Position numbers and translations under genes: made by a program
Source: Eubacteriaceae bacterium
GTDB taxonomy: Bacteria > Bacillota > Clostridia > Peptostreptococcales > Anaerovoracaceae
Assembly: GCA_902362805.1 (NCBI GenBank)
Contig: CABIXY010000003.1
Coordinates: 612,457 to 676,456, forward strand
Reading direction: 5' to 3'
DNA length: 64,000 nucleotides
The notes under the pieces: model-generated
The model's input: the letters and a program-made list of their open reading frames with translations, nothing else
The model's database searches: none
What the model was told of the DNA's origin: nothing
In this document: positions 18,195 through 27,582 of the stretch, one piece after another
Numbering within the stretch: the first letter of the stretch is position 1
How the letters are laid out: every line of letters starts with the position of its first letter

Positions 18195-21038
18195 TTATTC
18201 TCCGCTGTTATAGTCCTTCAAAATTGCGCTGTAGAGCACCTCTTTATCAATCGGCTTGCTGATATGTGCGTTCATCCCTGCGTCCAGCGACTTCTTCACA
18301 TCCTCGTCAAAGGCGTTAGCCGTCATGGCGACAATCGATACCGTCTTCGCATCGCTGCGGTTGAGTCTTCTGATTTCTCTGGCTGCGGTCAGACCATCCA
18401 TAACAGGCATTCTGATATCCATCAAGATGCAATCGTAGAAGAATTCTTCTGAACTTGCAAACTTCTCGAGACAAAGTTTTCCATCTTCAGCGGTATCAAC
18501 CCGGCAGCCAGCATTCTCTAAAATCTTACACGCAATCTGACGATTAATCTTATGGTCCTCACACAGCAGAATTCGTTTATCTTTCAGCCGATCAAAATCA
18601 GCCTCCCGGCTATGAGAAGACGCTTCTGTCTCTGAAATTTTCTGTTCTGCAATCCGAAAAGAGAGCATCACGGAAATTCTGGTTCCCCGGTCCTTTTCAC
18701 TTTTGATATCGATCGTACCGCCCATCATGTCGACTAAATTCTTGACAATGGACATTCCCAGGCCGGTGCCGCCTATCTTGTCTACGATGTTGCCGTATTC
18801 CTGTTCGAAAGGATCGTAAATCTTGCTCAGAAATTCTTCGCCGATACCAATACCCGTATCAGTGATCAGAAACTCCACTTCCCTTTGTTCTCTATCATCA
18901 TTTCTACGTCTAACACACAGTGTCACTTTTCCGCCTGCCGGTGTGAACTTCACAGCGTTGGACAACAGATTGATCAAAATCTGTTCGATGCGAATCTTGT
19001 CTCCGTAGAGGTATTCATTCCCAATTTCTGTAGTGCAGACAAAATCCAACTTCTTCGACTTTGCCATCACTCCGATCTGGCTAGCCACTGTATCAACAAC
19101 GGTGCCGAGCGACAGAATATCTTCCTGCAGATTCATTTTCTTTTCTTCAATCTGGCTCATATCCAGCGTATCGTTAATTAAGTTGAGCAGATACATGCTG
19201 GAATTGTGAATCTGTTCCAAATTTTCTCGCAGCTCTCCTTGCACGTGGTTTTTTTCCAGACTCAACGTGGTCAATCCGATGATACCATTCATCGGGGTAC
19301 GCATATCGTGGCTGACTCGCTGAAGAAACTCGGATTTGGCGTTATTCGCTTCTTGGAGCTGGCAATTGTTCGATTCCAAAATCTTCGCATAGGCGGCCTT
19401 CTGTCGATTCTTATAGGTCAGAAAGACTGCCGCAAAAAGCAACGTCATCAAAACGATGGCGGCTGTAACCGCTGCAAAGGGATTGGCTCTGATCAAGTCA
19501 GTAAGCGAGTACTGATTCTGTCTGATAGAGTTGAAAATTTTATAATCGTCTACATCATTAGAGTCCATCATGGAAATCCCCTTATCGAGAAGAGATATTA
19601 AAAGAGGTGATTGTCCTTCAGAAATTCCAATATATATCGGCACATTCATCGTAATGGAAGATACGATGTCTACATCATTAGATGTGCTGTAGTTGACGTC
19701 AGAATGAATTCTCAGGGAATTGATAAAAGTGATGTCAGCCTTTCCCCCTCTGACCAGACGCAGACAGGCTTCCTCATCTTTTGCCGTTACCATCACCCAT
19801 TCCGGATAATTATTTTCTATATAAGTTCTCAGTCCCTGAAAGGACTCTGGAATGGCCACCTTCAATTTGTCTGTAGGAAAAACGACATTTCCCTTTCGCG
19901 TTACCGCTGTATTCACTTTGTCCGCATAGCTTTTGGATAAGGACAATCTATATTTGCGTTCGAGGGCATTATCGCTGTAAATTCCCGCGATCATGTCGAC
20001 CTTTCCCTCTTCCAGATAGGTCCACGACTCCTTCCGATCTTTTGTCTCTACATATTCAAATTTTAAGCCGGTGTTTTCTGATATGCTGTTCAATACATCC
20101 AGGTCGACACCTTTAAACTTCTTTTCTTCCTCATCGTACCATTGATAGGGATAAGTATCTGGCGCAACGGCGACTTTGATCGGCTCGCTGTTTTTCGCAA
20201 AGTCCGCTTCTTCCCTCGTTAATCCCTTTGCGTGCTTGGAAAAATCCCCATAATATTTCTCCGTCAAATTCGAGACAAAGTACGGATTCTCGATATCTAA
20301 TTTCTCCAGAGCGTGGTTCAATTCGTCCATCAGTTCTGTGCTGCTCTTGGCAGTGATAAAATAGGCAGGGACAGATTTGGTGCGCAGAAGCAGCTTCTGT
20401 CCTTCCTGAATAGATAAATTTCCGTTGACAATCGCATCGATTTCCTTGTTCTTCAATGCAGTCTGCATGGCGCCCATACCCTCATAATAAACAGGCTTAT
20501 AGGAAAACCCTTTTTCTTCAGCGGTCTCCTTAAATATACTGTTGAGGTGATTGTTAATGATCATTCCAACTTTTATGCCGTCGTAATTTTCAAAGTCACC
20601 ATAGTACAGGTCCTGATTGTCCTGCCTGGTGAGCAGTGCGACAAAATCGATGCAGCACTGTGTATCGCTGTACAGAAAGGCTTCCGCCCTTTCTTCTGTG
20701 TACTCTGCCGGAAAGAGCAAGTCTATCTTGCCTTCTTTCAGCCACTGCAGGCATTCTTTCCAGCTTCCCTGCACATACTCGTATTTCCAGTTTGTATATT
20801 TGCTGATGGCGGAGAGGTACTCTTCTCCATATCCGTGAACGTTTCCGCTCTTATCCATCAAAAGAAATTGTTCGATATCAACACAGCCGACACGGACGAC
20901 TTTCTGTTCGGGTTCCTCATCCCCATATACAGGATGAACACAGTATACGAAAAACACACAAAAAATAGCTAATACTGCCCCTAGGCCGATCAGCTTTTTC
21001 TTTTTTAACTTTCTATCCATAACAACACCACATTTCAT
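18195..21038 (-). CDS. Hybrid sensor histidine kinase with two periplasmic-binding-type domains
   Basis: The 947-residue protein has an N-terminal signal/TM segment (~15-35), two tandem SBP_bac_3-like sensor domains (~45-270 and ~285-505) and a membrane helix (~516-540). A HisKA domain follows with FLQRVSHDMRTPMNGIIGL (phospho-His ~577), then HATPase_c with NLLSNAVKF (~690) and DTGIGI, and a C-terminal receiver with LLCEDHKINRQI, acceptor Asp in ILMDIRMPVMDG (~872) and SKPID. It resembles BvgS/EvgS-like sensors but lacks a PAS or Hpt domain. No cognate regulator is adjacent. The ligand is probably an amino acid or small organic acid, by family. The start is uncertain; MDRK seven codons in is an alternative. 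Confidence 0.9.
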   Translation of the reverse strand: MKCGVVMDRKLKKKKLIGLGAVLAIFCVFFVYCVHPVYGDEEPEQKVVRVGCVDIEQFLLMDKSGNVHGYGEEYLSAISKYTNWKYEYVQGSWKECLQWLKEGKIDLLFPAEYTEERAEAFLYSDTQCCIDFVALLTRQDNQDLYYGDFENYDGIKVGMIINNHLNSIFKETAEEKGFSYKPVYYEGMGAMQTALKNKEIDAIVNGNLSIQEGQKLLLRTKSVPAYFITAKSSTELMDELNHALEKLDIENPYFVSNLTEKYYGDFSKHAKGLTREEADFAKNSEPIKVAVAPDTYPYQWYDEEEKKFKGVDLDVLNSISENTGLKFEYVETKDRKESWTYLEEGKVDMIAGIYSDNALERKYRLSLSKSYADKVNTAVTRKGNVVFPTDKLKVAIPESFQGLRTYIENNYPEWVMVTAKDEEACLRLVRGGKADITFINSLRIHSDVNYSTSNDVDIVSSITMNVPIYIGISEGQSPLLISLLDKGISMMDSNDVDDYKIFNSIRQNQYSLTDLIRANPFAAVTAAIVLMTLLFAAVFLTYKNRQKAAYAKILESNNCQLQEANNAKSEFLQRVSHDMRTPMNGIIGLTTLSLEKNHVQGELRENLEQIHNSSMYLLNLINDTLDMSQIEEKKMNLQEDILSLGTVVDTVASQIGVMAKSKKLDFVCTTEIGNEYLYGDKIRIEQILINLLSNAVKFTPAGGKVTLCVRRRNDDREQREVEFLITDTGIGIGEEFLSKIYDPFEQEYGNIVDKIGGTGLGMSIVKNLVDMMGGTIDIKSEKDRGTRISVMLSFRIAEQKISETEASSHSREADFDRLKDKRILLCEDHKINRQIACKILENAGCRVDTAEDGKLCLEKFASSEEFFYDCILMDIRMPVMDGLTAAREIRRLNRSDAKTVSIVAMTANAFDEDVKKSLDAGMNAHISKPIDKEVLYSAILKDYNSGE

Positions 21039-21081
21039 TGAATTCTCTTTATTTTAACATGATACGCCCTCTTTTACAAAC

Positions 21082-21120
21082 AAAAATGGATTCCGCCGTC
21101 AATTGGCAGAATCCATTTTT
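21082..21120 (-). terminator. Terminator of the aspartate kinase gene
   Basis: The 12-bp stem AAAAATGGATTC / GAATCCATTTTT has a run of T on the minus strand and lies just past the stop at 21142. Confidence 0.85.
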
Positions 21121-21141
21121 TACACTTTATATACACTTATT

Positions 21142-22455
21142 TTATTCAAATGCCTGGTAGATCGCTTTGATTGCTTTCTCGAAGTCTTTATTCTCCACGC
21201 CGACGATGATATTCATCTCGCTGGAACCCTGGTCAATCATTCTGATGTTGACATCTGCATCAGCTAATGCGGTAAACAGGGTTGCCGATACGCCGCTTCT
21301 TCTGCTCATACCGCATCCCACCGTAGCGATGAGCGCGATGTCCTCAAATACTTCCATATTGTCAGGGCTGAGCTGCTTCTCAAAGGCTTCCAGCAGTTCA
21401 TCCATCCTGCCGTCCACACTCTTCCTGGAAATGACGACGGAAACCGTGTCGATTCCACTTGGCAGATGCTCAAAGTTGACATCAAAATCTTCCAAGATGG
21501 CGAGAATTCTTCTCACAAATCCTCTCTCCGAGCTCATCATGTTCTTATAAATGGCGATAACGAGGAAGTCTTTGCTTCCTGCAATGCCTGTAACGACATT
21601 GGTGCTGGTTTCGTCGTGCTCTGCCGTAATAATCGTTCCCGGATCCTCCGGAAGGTTCGTATTTCTGATATTGATTGGAATATTTGCAATTCTAGCCGGA
21701 TAAATGGCATCCTCGTGGAGAACTGACGCACCCATGTAGGAAAGTTCTCTCAGTTCCTTATAAGAGATTTTGTGAATCGGTCTCGCATTTTTAACGATCC
21801 GTGGATCTGCCATCAAAAATCCCGAAACATCTGTCCAATTCTCATAAACGTCTGCTCCCACTGCTCTGGCGACTAAGGAGCCTGTAATATCAGAGCCCCC
21901 GCGTGAAAAAGTTCTCACCTTTCCGTCTTCTTCATTTGTGCCATAAAATCCTGGAAGAACTGCTCGTTCATGTTTTGAAAGTTCCTCTCGCAGTGCTTTG
22001 TCTGTCTCTTCCAGCATCAGTCTGCCCTTGTTGTCAAACTTGATCAAACCTTCTGTATCGACAAAATCATAACCGAGGAATGCTGCAATCAGCACAGCGT
22101 TCAGGTATTCTCCACGACTGGCAATATAGTCAGCCGAACAGCCCTTTTTCAAGTTTTCTTTTATTTTATCAAAATGCTCTTGCAAGTCTACTTCAACACC
22201 CAGGTTCAGTTCTACAGCCATAAATCGGTCTGTCACTACCTGAAAAACCTGGTCATAAGGCAGATTGTGTTCCATATGGGTCTTACACAGATACAGAAGG
22301 TCCGTTATCTTGTTATCTCCGTCGAATCTTTTCCCTGGTGCCGATACCACTATGTACCTTCTCTCAGGATCAGATTCGATAATCTGTTTTGTCTTTGTTA
22401 ACTGAATTCCGTCAGCGACTGAAGAGCCGCCAAACTTCGCTACTTTGATTCCCAT
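21142..22455 (-). CDS. Aspartate kinase
   Basis: The 437-residue enzyme phosphorylates L-aspartate, the first step to lysine, threonine and methionine. The N-terminal VAKFGGSSVADG is the kinase signature. FSRGGSDITGSLVARAVGADVYENWTDVSGFLMADPRIV holds the nucleotide and aspartate site. The C-terminal third (~300-437) has two ACT regulatory repeats (for example ISRKSVDGRMDELLEAF and SEMNIIVGVENKDFEKAIKAIYQAF). AAGGAGG precedes the start. It is a single gene with its own terminator. Its leader holds a tandem repeat with three TATAAT-like boxes. The feedback effector cannot be told from the sequence. Confidence 0.93.
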   Translation of the reverse strand: MGIKVAKFGGSSVADGIQLTKTKQIIESDPERRYIVVSAPGKRFDGDNKITDLLYLCKTHMEHNLPYDQVFQVVTDRFMAVELNLGVEVDLQEHFDKIKENLKKGCSADYIASRGEYLNAVLIAAFLGYDFVDTEGLIKFDNKGRLMLEETDKALREELSKHERAVLPGFYGTNEEDGKVRTFSRGGSDITGSLVARAVGADVYENWTDVSGFLMADPRIVKNARPIHKISYKELRELSYMGASVLHEDAIYPARIANIPINIRNTNLPEDPGTIITAEHDETSTNVVTGIAGSKDFLVIAIYKNMMSSERGFVRRILAILEDFDVNFEHLPSGIDTVSVVISRKSVDGRMDELLEAFEKQLSPDNMEVFEDIALIATVGCGMSRRSGVSATLFTALADADVNIRMIDQGSSEMNIIVGVENKDFEKAIKAIYQAFE

Positions 22456-22495
22456 GCAGAAAATTCCTCCTTATTTCGCAATACTATTTATTTTC

Positions 22496-22733
22496 GCGGC
22501 AACGCCGTTTTAACCGTTACAATCATATAGAACCATTATAACATGGCACTTCCTTTGAAAATACAATCAAAAGACGTGTTTCAATGGTTCTTACTTTGCG
22601 GCAACGCCGTTTTAATCGGTTAGAACTATTATAACATGGCGATTCCTTTGAAAACACGATCAAAAGACATGTTTCAATGGTTCTTACTTTGCGGCAACGC
22701 CGTTTTAATCGGTTAGAACCATTATATTACACC
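22496..22733 (-). repeat. Tandem repeat (2.4 copies, 93-102 bp) before aspartate kinase
   Basis: Copies start at 22496, 22598 and 22691 with GCGGCAACGCCGTTTTAA and differ at few positions. Each unit includes an AGAACNATTATA block and, on the minus strand, a TTATAAT or TATAAT box facing the aspartate kinase gene. AATGGTTCT and AGAACCATT in adjacent units form inverted pairs around the GCGGCAACGCCG core. The period and boundary sequence match the modular units at 10179-10282 and 28403-28514. The rest of the 22456-22899 gap shows nothing recognisable. Confidence 0.75.
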
Positions 22734-22899
22734 AACGCATGTCTTGCAACGATTTTTGTTGACGAGTCACAAAAAAGCCAAGGAACAATTGGACTATTTG
22801 TCCAAAGAAAAGGAAATCGTAAATTCCGTCAGCACTTTTAACATTTATTAGCAGTAATTATTTTACATTATATAATTTTGTAAAAAAGAGGCATGAACA

Positions 22900-23893
22900 T
22901 TGATAAAAAGAAAAAAACTAAAACGCAATTTTAAAGACAGCGTATTTCGTGCTCTATTCAATGATGAGGATCAATTAAGAGAACTTTATAATGCTCTAGA
23001 GGACACAGCATACGGAGAAGACATACCGATATTTATCGAAACCTTGGAGAACGCAATTTTTGTAGACGCCGCCAACGACCTGGCCTTTCGTATCGGTGAT
23101 AAATTTGTAGTGCTAATCGAACATCAACGTTCGCTTCGCTCACTCCTCCAGTCGCGTTGCTCCTTTCGCTGTCCGTTTCGCCTGACCAACTAAAGCTAGG
23201 GTGAAAAGGCAATCTACCATCTGTCCGGATATGCCTTATCGGATGTTGGGTTATACTGCCAGAACCTTTGAAAGAATGTATCGCAATGTAAACTTTTTCA
23301 GTACGAAACAGCAAAAGCTCATCGTTCCTGAATTCTACGTTTTATTCAACGGAACTCCTGCTCTGCCCGATGAATCAGTTATCCGTCTGTCTGACAGCTA
23401 CATCACTGCCCTGCCAGAAAACTCTGCAGAAATTGTTGTCAAAATACTGGATGACGGTTACAATAAAGATAAAGAAATACTGAAAAGATCCCCGACACTC
23501 CATGACTACAGCCGGTTCATCCAAATCGTACGAGAGACCATGGCTGGGCGCAGCGACAAAGATGCCGCCGCCATAGAAGCTGTGCAGAAATGCCTGGACG
23601 AAGGGATCCTGACCGATTTTCTAAAACTCTATGGATCGGAGGCAGTAAACATGGCATTCACAGAATTCAATTATGAGGAATACATCGAGCAGATAAAAAA
23701 AGACTTTTACGAGGATGGAAAAATTGAAGGACAGGCTGAGGCTCTATTAGAAATCCTCAGTGAACTGGGAGTCATATCTGACACACTGCTGAGGACAGTT
23801 TTAACGCAGGATAATCCGGAAACTTTGAAAAGATGGCTCAAGCTGGCTGCGAAAGCCAAAACAATCAAAGAATTCGAAGCTAGTATATCTTAA
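22900..23893 (+). pseudogene. Rpn family recombination-promoting nuclease-like gene, broken by an 85-bp insertion
   Basis: Two frames form one protein: residues up to FVVLIEHQ (22900-23127), then STICPDMPYRMLGYTARTFERM to the stop at 23893. The family normally reads LIEHQST with no gap. Between the HQ and ST codons lie 85 extra bases (23128-23212) that shift the frame by +1 and bring a stop at 23191-23193. The family (PD-(D/E)XK-related, PF04754-type 'putative transposase') has a conserved C-terminal KIEGQAEALLEILSELG, present here. The proposed start is TTG 22900, preceded by AGAGG. Apart from the insertion the frames look intact, which suggests a recent event. Confidence 0.85.
23128..23212. 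mobile_element. 85-bp insertion in the Rpn-like gene
   Basis: The segment starts CGTTCGCTTCGCTCAC and ends GTGAAAAGGCAA. It is flanked by CAA on both sides (23125-23127 and, at its own end, 23210-23212), a possible 3-bp target duplication. It has repeated TTCGC motifs and no coding capacity. It could be a small non-autonomous repeat; its origin is not recognised. Confidence 0.55.
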
Positions 23894-23900
23894 TCCAATC

Positions 23901-23935
23901 AAAGAGCCGGAGGACAGAAATCCTCCAGCTCTTTT
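23901..23935. terminator. Bidirectional terminator
   Basis: AAAGAGCCGGAGGA / TCCTCCAGCTCTTTT forms a strong stem between the convergent ends of the broken nuclease gene and the PepSY gene. Confidence 0.8.
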
Positions 23936-23979
23936 GCGCCAGATTTCTCTATTTCAAGTTATTAAATCATCGATTACTT

Positions 23980-24543
23980 TTAGACTCTATCTCTTTCAGA
24001 TTCGATCAATGTACCACGTTTGGTAAATTCAAAATCGTATTCATATCCACCCTTGTAGGCTTCTGCTTCGTAGATGTATCTGCCGTCATCTCTGTCCAGT
24101 TTCACATAGATGATTGTCGCACCCGGTACTCTTCTTTTGATCTTTGATATGATGGTGCTCTTGCTCACAGCGCCCACTCTGGAAGCGGAATATCTGGATC
24201 CCTCATAGTCGCGTTCACTGTCTCTGACTTCACCGGTATAAGCGTTGATCTCGATAGAATACACATAACTGCCCTTTACGGCCTTGCCCTTGTACACTCT
24301 CACACCATCATCCTTGGTAAGACGCAGATACTTCACGCCGCTCAAAGATGGGAACTCATTTAAAAAGATGCTTTTCGCCTTACTCCAGGAGATCACCGAT
24401 GAAGCCTTGGCCGTCATGGTGGTTCCTTCTGTCACTTTCGGCGCAGCTTTTGTATCTGCAAAAGCAAAAGATGTTGCCAGCAGAGATACGGCAATCGTAG
24501 CCACAATCAAAACTTTTCCTAATCTGTTTTTTATCGCTTTCAT
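23980..24543 (-). CDS. Secreted protein with two PepSY domains
   Basis: The 187-residue protein has a signal peptide (~1-30, cleaved near FAFADT) and two PepSY-like repeats. The first (~52-115) contains SVISWSKAKSIFLNEFP and VYSIEINAYTGEVRDSERD; the second (~125-187) contains TIISKIKRRVPGATIIYVKLDRDDGRYIYEAEAYKGGYEYDFEFTKRGTLIESERD. PepSY domains are thought to bind or inhibit peptidases outside the cell or in the envelope. AGGAGG precedes the ATG. It appears to be a single gene. Confidence 0.88.
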   Translation of the reverse strand: MKAIKNRLGKVLIVATIAVSLLATSFAFADTKAAPKVTEGTTMTAKASSVISWSKAKSIFLNEFPSLSGVKYLRLTKDDGVRVYKGKAVKGSYVYSIEINAYTGEVRDSERDYEGSRYSASRVGAVSKSTIISKIKRRVPGATIIYVKLDRDDGRYIYEAEAYKGGYEYDFEFTKRGTLIESERDRV

Positions 24544-24616
24544 TTATATATCCTCCTTTGAATATTGTTCGCGTTTTCTTTTATGGCTTTAATATAAAGG
24601 AGAAAAATGAAAAGAA

Positions 24617-24650
24617 AATGAAAAAGAAAGAATCTTTTTCATTTTCTTAA
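24617..24650 (-). terminator. AT-rich hairpin after metK
   Basis: GAAAATGAAAAAG / CTTTTTCATTTTC can pair immediately past the metK stop. T-rich sequence follows on the minus strand. Confidence 0.6.
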
Positions 24651-24656
24651 AAACTT

Positions 24657-25838
24657 TTATTTCAGATATGATTTCAGCGCATCTACCTTGTCCAGATGCT
24701 CCCATGGAAGATCCACATCGGTTCTGCCGAAGTGTCCGTAGGCAGCTGTCTGTCTGTAGAGCGGTCTTCGGAGATCGAGATCTCTGATAATGGCTGCTGG
24801 TCGCAGGTCAAAATGCTTGTTGACAATTTCTGCGATTTTCTCATCAGACAGTTTCCCAGTACCGAAGGTGTCCACCATGACGGATACCGGCTTTGCTACG
24901 CCGATGGCATAAGCCAGCTGAATCTCACATTTTGCAGCCAGACCTGCCGCCACCACATTCTTGGCCGCATACCTTGCAGCATAAGTTGCGGAGCGGTCGA
25001 CCTTTGTTGGGTCTTTTCCCGAGAAGGCGCCGCCGCCATGGCGGGCATAGCCGCCGTAAGTGTCTACAATAATCTTACGCCCTGTCAGTCCAGAGTCTCC
25101 ATGAGGTCCACCGATTACAAATCTGCCCGTTGGGTTTACAAAATACTTTGTCTCGTCATCGAGCAGTTCTGCCGGAATAATTGGCTTGATGACATATTCA
25201 ATCATGTCCGCCCTGATCTGCTCCTGGGTCGCCTCTGGGTCATGCTGTGTAGAAATGAGAACGGTGTCTACTCGCTTAACTTGATTTCCATCGTATTCTA
25301 CCGTTACCTGCGTCTTTCCATCAGGTCTCAGATAATCTAAATTTCCTTCTTTTCTTACCTTTGTGAGCTGAAGCGCCAGCTTATGTGCCAAGGCAATCGG
25401 CATCGGCATGTATTCTGCCGTCTCATCACAGGCATAACCGAACATGATTCCCTGATCTCCCGCGCCGATCGTGTCAATCTGGTCGTCCAAAGTTCCTTCC
25501 TTATATTCAAGGGCTTTGTCAACGCCCATGGCGATATCGCCGGACTGCTCATCTATGGCCGTCAATACCGCGCAAGTGCTTCCATCAAAACCGTACTTGG
25601 CTCTGTCATAACCGATATCCTTGATAACGCCTCTGACAATCTTCGGTATGTCTATGTAACAGTTTGTGCTGATTTCACCCATTACCATGGCATAACCGGT
25701 GGTTGTCGTGGTCTCGCAGGCTACCCTGCCATATGGGTCTTTCTCCATGATTGCATCCAGGATTGCGTCCGAGATCTGGTCGCACATTTTGTCTGGATGT
25801 CCTTCCGTTACGGACTCAGATGTAAATAGTTTTTTCAT
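24657..25838 (-). CDS. metK: S-adenosylmethionine synthetase
   Basis: The 393-residue enzyme makes S-adenosylmethionine from methionine and ATP. Signatures include [24 protein letters not shown] at the N-terminus, [12 protein letters not shown] (~115) and [23 protein letters not shown] [15 protein letters not shown] (~265). The start is ATG 25838, seven bases after GGGAGGAG; the longer frame from 25877 overlaps the riboswitch terminator. A SAM-I riboswitch precedes it, giving feedback control by the product. The product also serves the radical SAM enzymes KamA and ScfB encoded in this window. Confidence 0.97.
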   Translation of the reverse strand: MKKLFTSESVTEGHPDKMCDQISDAILDAIMEKDPYGRVACETTTTTGYAMVMGEISTNCYIDIPKIVRGVIKDIGYDRAKYGFDGSTCAVLTAIDEQSGDIAMGVDKALEYKEGTLDDQIDTIGAGDQGIMFGYACDETAEYMPMPIALAHKLALQLTKVRKEGNLDYLRPDGKTQVTVEYDGNQVKRVDTVLISTQHDPEATQEQIRADMIEYVIKPIIPAELLDDETKYFVNPTGRFVIGGPHGDSGLTGRKIIVDTYGGYARHGGGAFSGKDPTKVDRSATYAARYAAKNVVAAGLAAKCEIQLAYAIGVAKPVSVMVDTFGTGKLSDEKIAEIVNKHFDLRPAAIIRDLDLRRPLYRQTAAYGHFGRTDVDLPWEHLDKVDALKSYLK

Positions 25839-25878
25839 CGAAATTCTCCTCCCTTTTTGTCTGTATATCCCTAGCAAG

Positions 25879-25913
25879 AAAAAAGCCTTTTCTCTCGTCG
25901 TGAAAGAAAAGGC
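25879..25913 (-). terminator. Riboswitch-controlled terminator before metK
   Basis: GCCTTTTCT and AGAGAAAAGGC pair and are followed by TTTTTTCTTGC on the minus strand. It lies between the SAM-I aptamer and the metK start and would form when SAM is bound. Confidence 0.9.
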
Positions 25914-25933
25914 ATGATATTATCGGTATCATT

Positions 25934-26048
25934 CCTCATCTTTCAGAATAAGATAATTCTGTAGGATTTAGCACCTTTTCTGTCAGAAAACTGACACCTA
26001 GGTTGCCGGGCATCTTCGGGCCTATTCCCTCAGCCGCTCTTGATAAGG
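25934..26048 (-). promoter_or_regulatory. SAM-I (S-box) riboswitch aptamer
   Basis: Read on the minus strand it shows the S-box landmarks in order: CTTATCAAGAGCGGCTGAGGGA, GGCCCGAAGATGCCCGGCAACC (split here at conserved GGCAACC), AAAAGGTGCTAAATCCT and GATGAGG. The position before metK and the following terminator agree with transcription attenuation by SAM. Confidence 0.95.
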
Positions 26049-26159
26049 ATCATTATCTATTAAATTATACTCTGATAAAAATCTTTGTCAATGGCATATT
26101 GTAATTTTGTAAAAATAGGATATACTCTTATGTAGTAATACTTATATTGAGGTGTAATT

Positions 26160-27341
26160 TTGAACAAAGACAAATTTAAGGTAATACGTGGCGGACTTTT
26201 AGACAGCGCTAACACAAGCAGAAAAACTTTCGTATCAGCATACGTAACAAACACCAGATTAATGGGCGTACTGGGTATGTACATCCACTTTAAACTGCCC
26301 GATAACAAGGCTCTCTTTGATCTGCATCAGTTCTTCTATTTTGACGCAGAAGAATACGGCTTTGAAACTTATGACAGCGTACTAGGGCCGGACGACGGGC
26401 GAGTATCAGAAATTGAAAGCTCCCTGATCGGAGGTCTGGGCGGAGAGAAAATTGATTTGACGCTCAAAGAAGCGCAGTATATTCTGCAGGAATACGTGCG
26501 TCTCAATCGCAGGGAAAATATACCGATGCCAGAAGGATTTGAAGAATACGCATCCCTGTTGGAAGACGATATTCACATGACTGAACCGGAGTTATACATT
26601 TTGATGTGTAAACAGTGTGTACACATCGATTCTCCTTATGAACTGATCAACTACTTTTTGATGAGATGTTTCGGGAAAGATTTCGGGGCAGCTGCTTTTC
26701 TGACGACCCAGGACTTTGAGTTAGAACAATTTTCCGATTTTAGGGCTGGCACCTTCTGTAAAAACACCATAGACAAGGGGGATGAACCAGATTCTTATAT
26801 CAGTGAATCTCTCGTAGAATTTGACGACAGCTACTACGTGGTCGTAACCCACGTAAAGCTTGAACAGATGCATATCTGCCACTATGAACGTATCTCGGCT
26901 TTTCGGGTATCTTCAGCCGAGGCCGCAATGATGCTGTCTCGCTCTGAATTTGTATCGGTCTACAAAATGCTTGCCGATGCCTCGACATTTACGACCACAT
27001 CTACAAAGCTGACGCCTGGAGCTATGATTACAAAGCACGATACAGGTATCCTCTATATGATTTTTCATCCGAACAATAAGCATGTGGCAAAAAAAGAGTA
27101 TCGTCTCAATGAAGATGTCCTCGGCATGTACTTTGTTTCTGATTCGGGACAGCTGATTTCGGCCTCTTATTCATTAGACGAAATACGTCAATTAGAAATT
27201 GACTTAGGCACTTCCTCTTTTGGCAGGAAATTAATACCGACTGCAAAATACGAATTCCAAGAGCCTGTCCTGTACGAATTTATACAGAGCGGATTTGAAG
27301 ATTTTGAACTCTTTGTGGACGCAATCAAAACCGGAGAATAA
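26160..27341 (+). CDS. Conserved hypothetical protein, unknown function
   Basis: The 393-residue soluble protein has no signal peptide and no membrane helix. The start is TTG 26160 after TGAGGTG. It is Asp/Glu-rich with mixed alpha/beta character. One visible block, LMGVLGMYIHFKL and LHQFFYFDAEEYGFETYDS, near the N-terminus is followed by LTLKEAQYILQEYV, and the C-terminus reads PVLYEFIQSGFEDFELFVDAI. No known motif was recognised. It is transcribed alone, divergent from the metK riboswitch, and ends in a hairpin that includes its stop codon. Confidence 0.65.
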   Translation: MNKDKFKVIRGGLLDSANTSRKTFVSAYVTNTRLMGVLGMYIHFKLPDNKALFDLHQFFYFDAEEYGFETYDSVLGPDDGRVSEIESSLIGGLGGEKIDLTLKEAQYILQEYVRLNRRENIPMPEGFEEYASLLEDDIHMTEPELYILMCKQCVHIDSPYELINYFLMRCFGKDFGAAAFLTTQDFELEQFSDFRAGTFCKNTIDKGDEPDSYISESLVEFDDSYYVVVTHVKLEQMHICHYERISAFRVSSAEAAMMLSRSEFVSVYKMLADASTFTTTSTKLTPGAMITKHDTGILYMIFHPNNKHVAKKEYRLNEDVLGMYFVSDSGQLISASYSLDEIRQLEIDLGTSSFGRKLIPTAKYEFQEPVLYEFIQSGFEDFELFVDAIKTGE

Positions 27342-27357
27342 ATTATTCTCCGGTTTT
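27327..27357 (+). terminator. Terminator overlapping the stop codon
   Basis: AAAACCGGAGAATAA and TTATTCTCCGGTTTT form a 15-bp stem with a 1-base loop that includes the TAA stop of the upstream hypothetical gene. Confidence 0.85.
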
Positions 27358-27397
27358 ACGTTAACCAATGTTCGCATTTAGGCAAACAGTTTTCAAC

Positions 27398-27582
27398 AGT
27401 GGATAAACCCCTTATTTTGAGCCGTTGGACGACTTTTCCACATGGAAAACTCAAATCGTATACAATTTTGTGCACATCCTTATGTGGAAAACTTTATCGT
27501 CTGTACCTTTTGAAATTTCAATGTCGAGCAGGGTCTTCCACTTTTGTCAATAGGTAGTTATCCACAATTTTGAGGTGGATAA
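27398..27582. promoter_or_regulatory. Cluster of six DnaA-box-like 9-mers
   Basis: The perfect box TTATCCACA is at 27558-27566. Sites with one mismatch to TTATNCACA are at 27398-27406 (minus), 27434-27442, 27468-27476, 27483-27491 (minus) and 27574-27582 (minus). All lie in a 185-bp gene-free segment. No dnaA, dnaN or rpmH is nearby, and gene directions do not diverge here. It could titrate DnaA or mark a DnaA-controlled promoter. Confidence 0.5.

Noticed and set aside
27398..27582. Main chromosomal origin (oriC)
   Set aside because: No dnaA, dnaN or rpmH nearby, and most genes on both sides run on the minus strand, so there is no divergence of leading strands.
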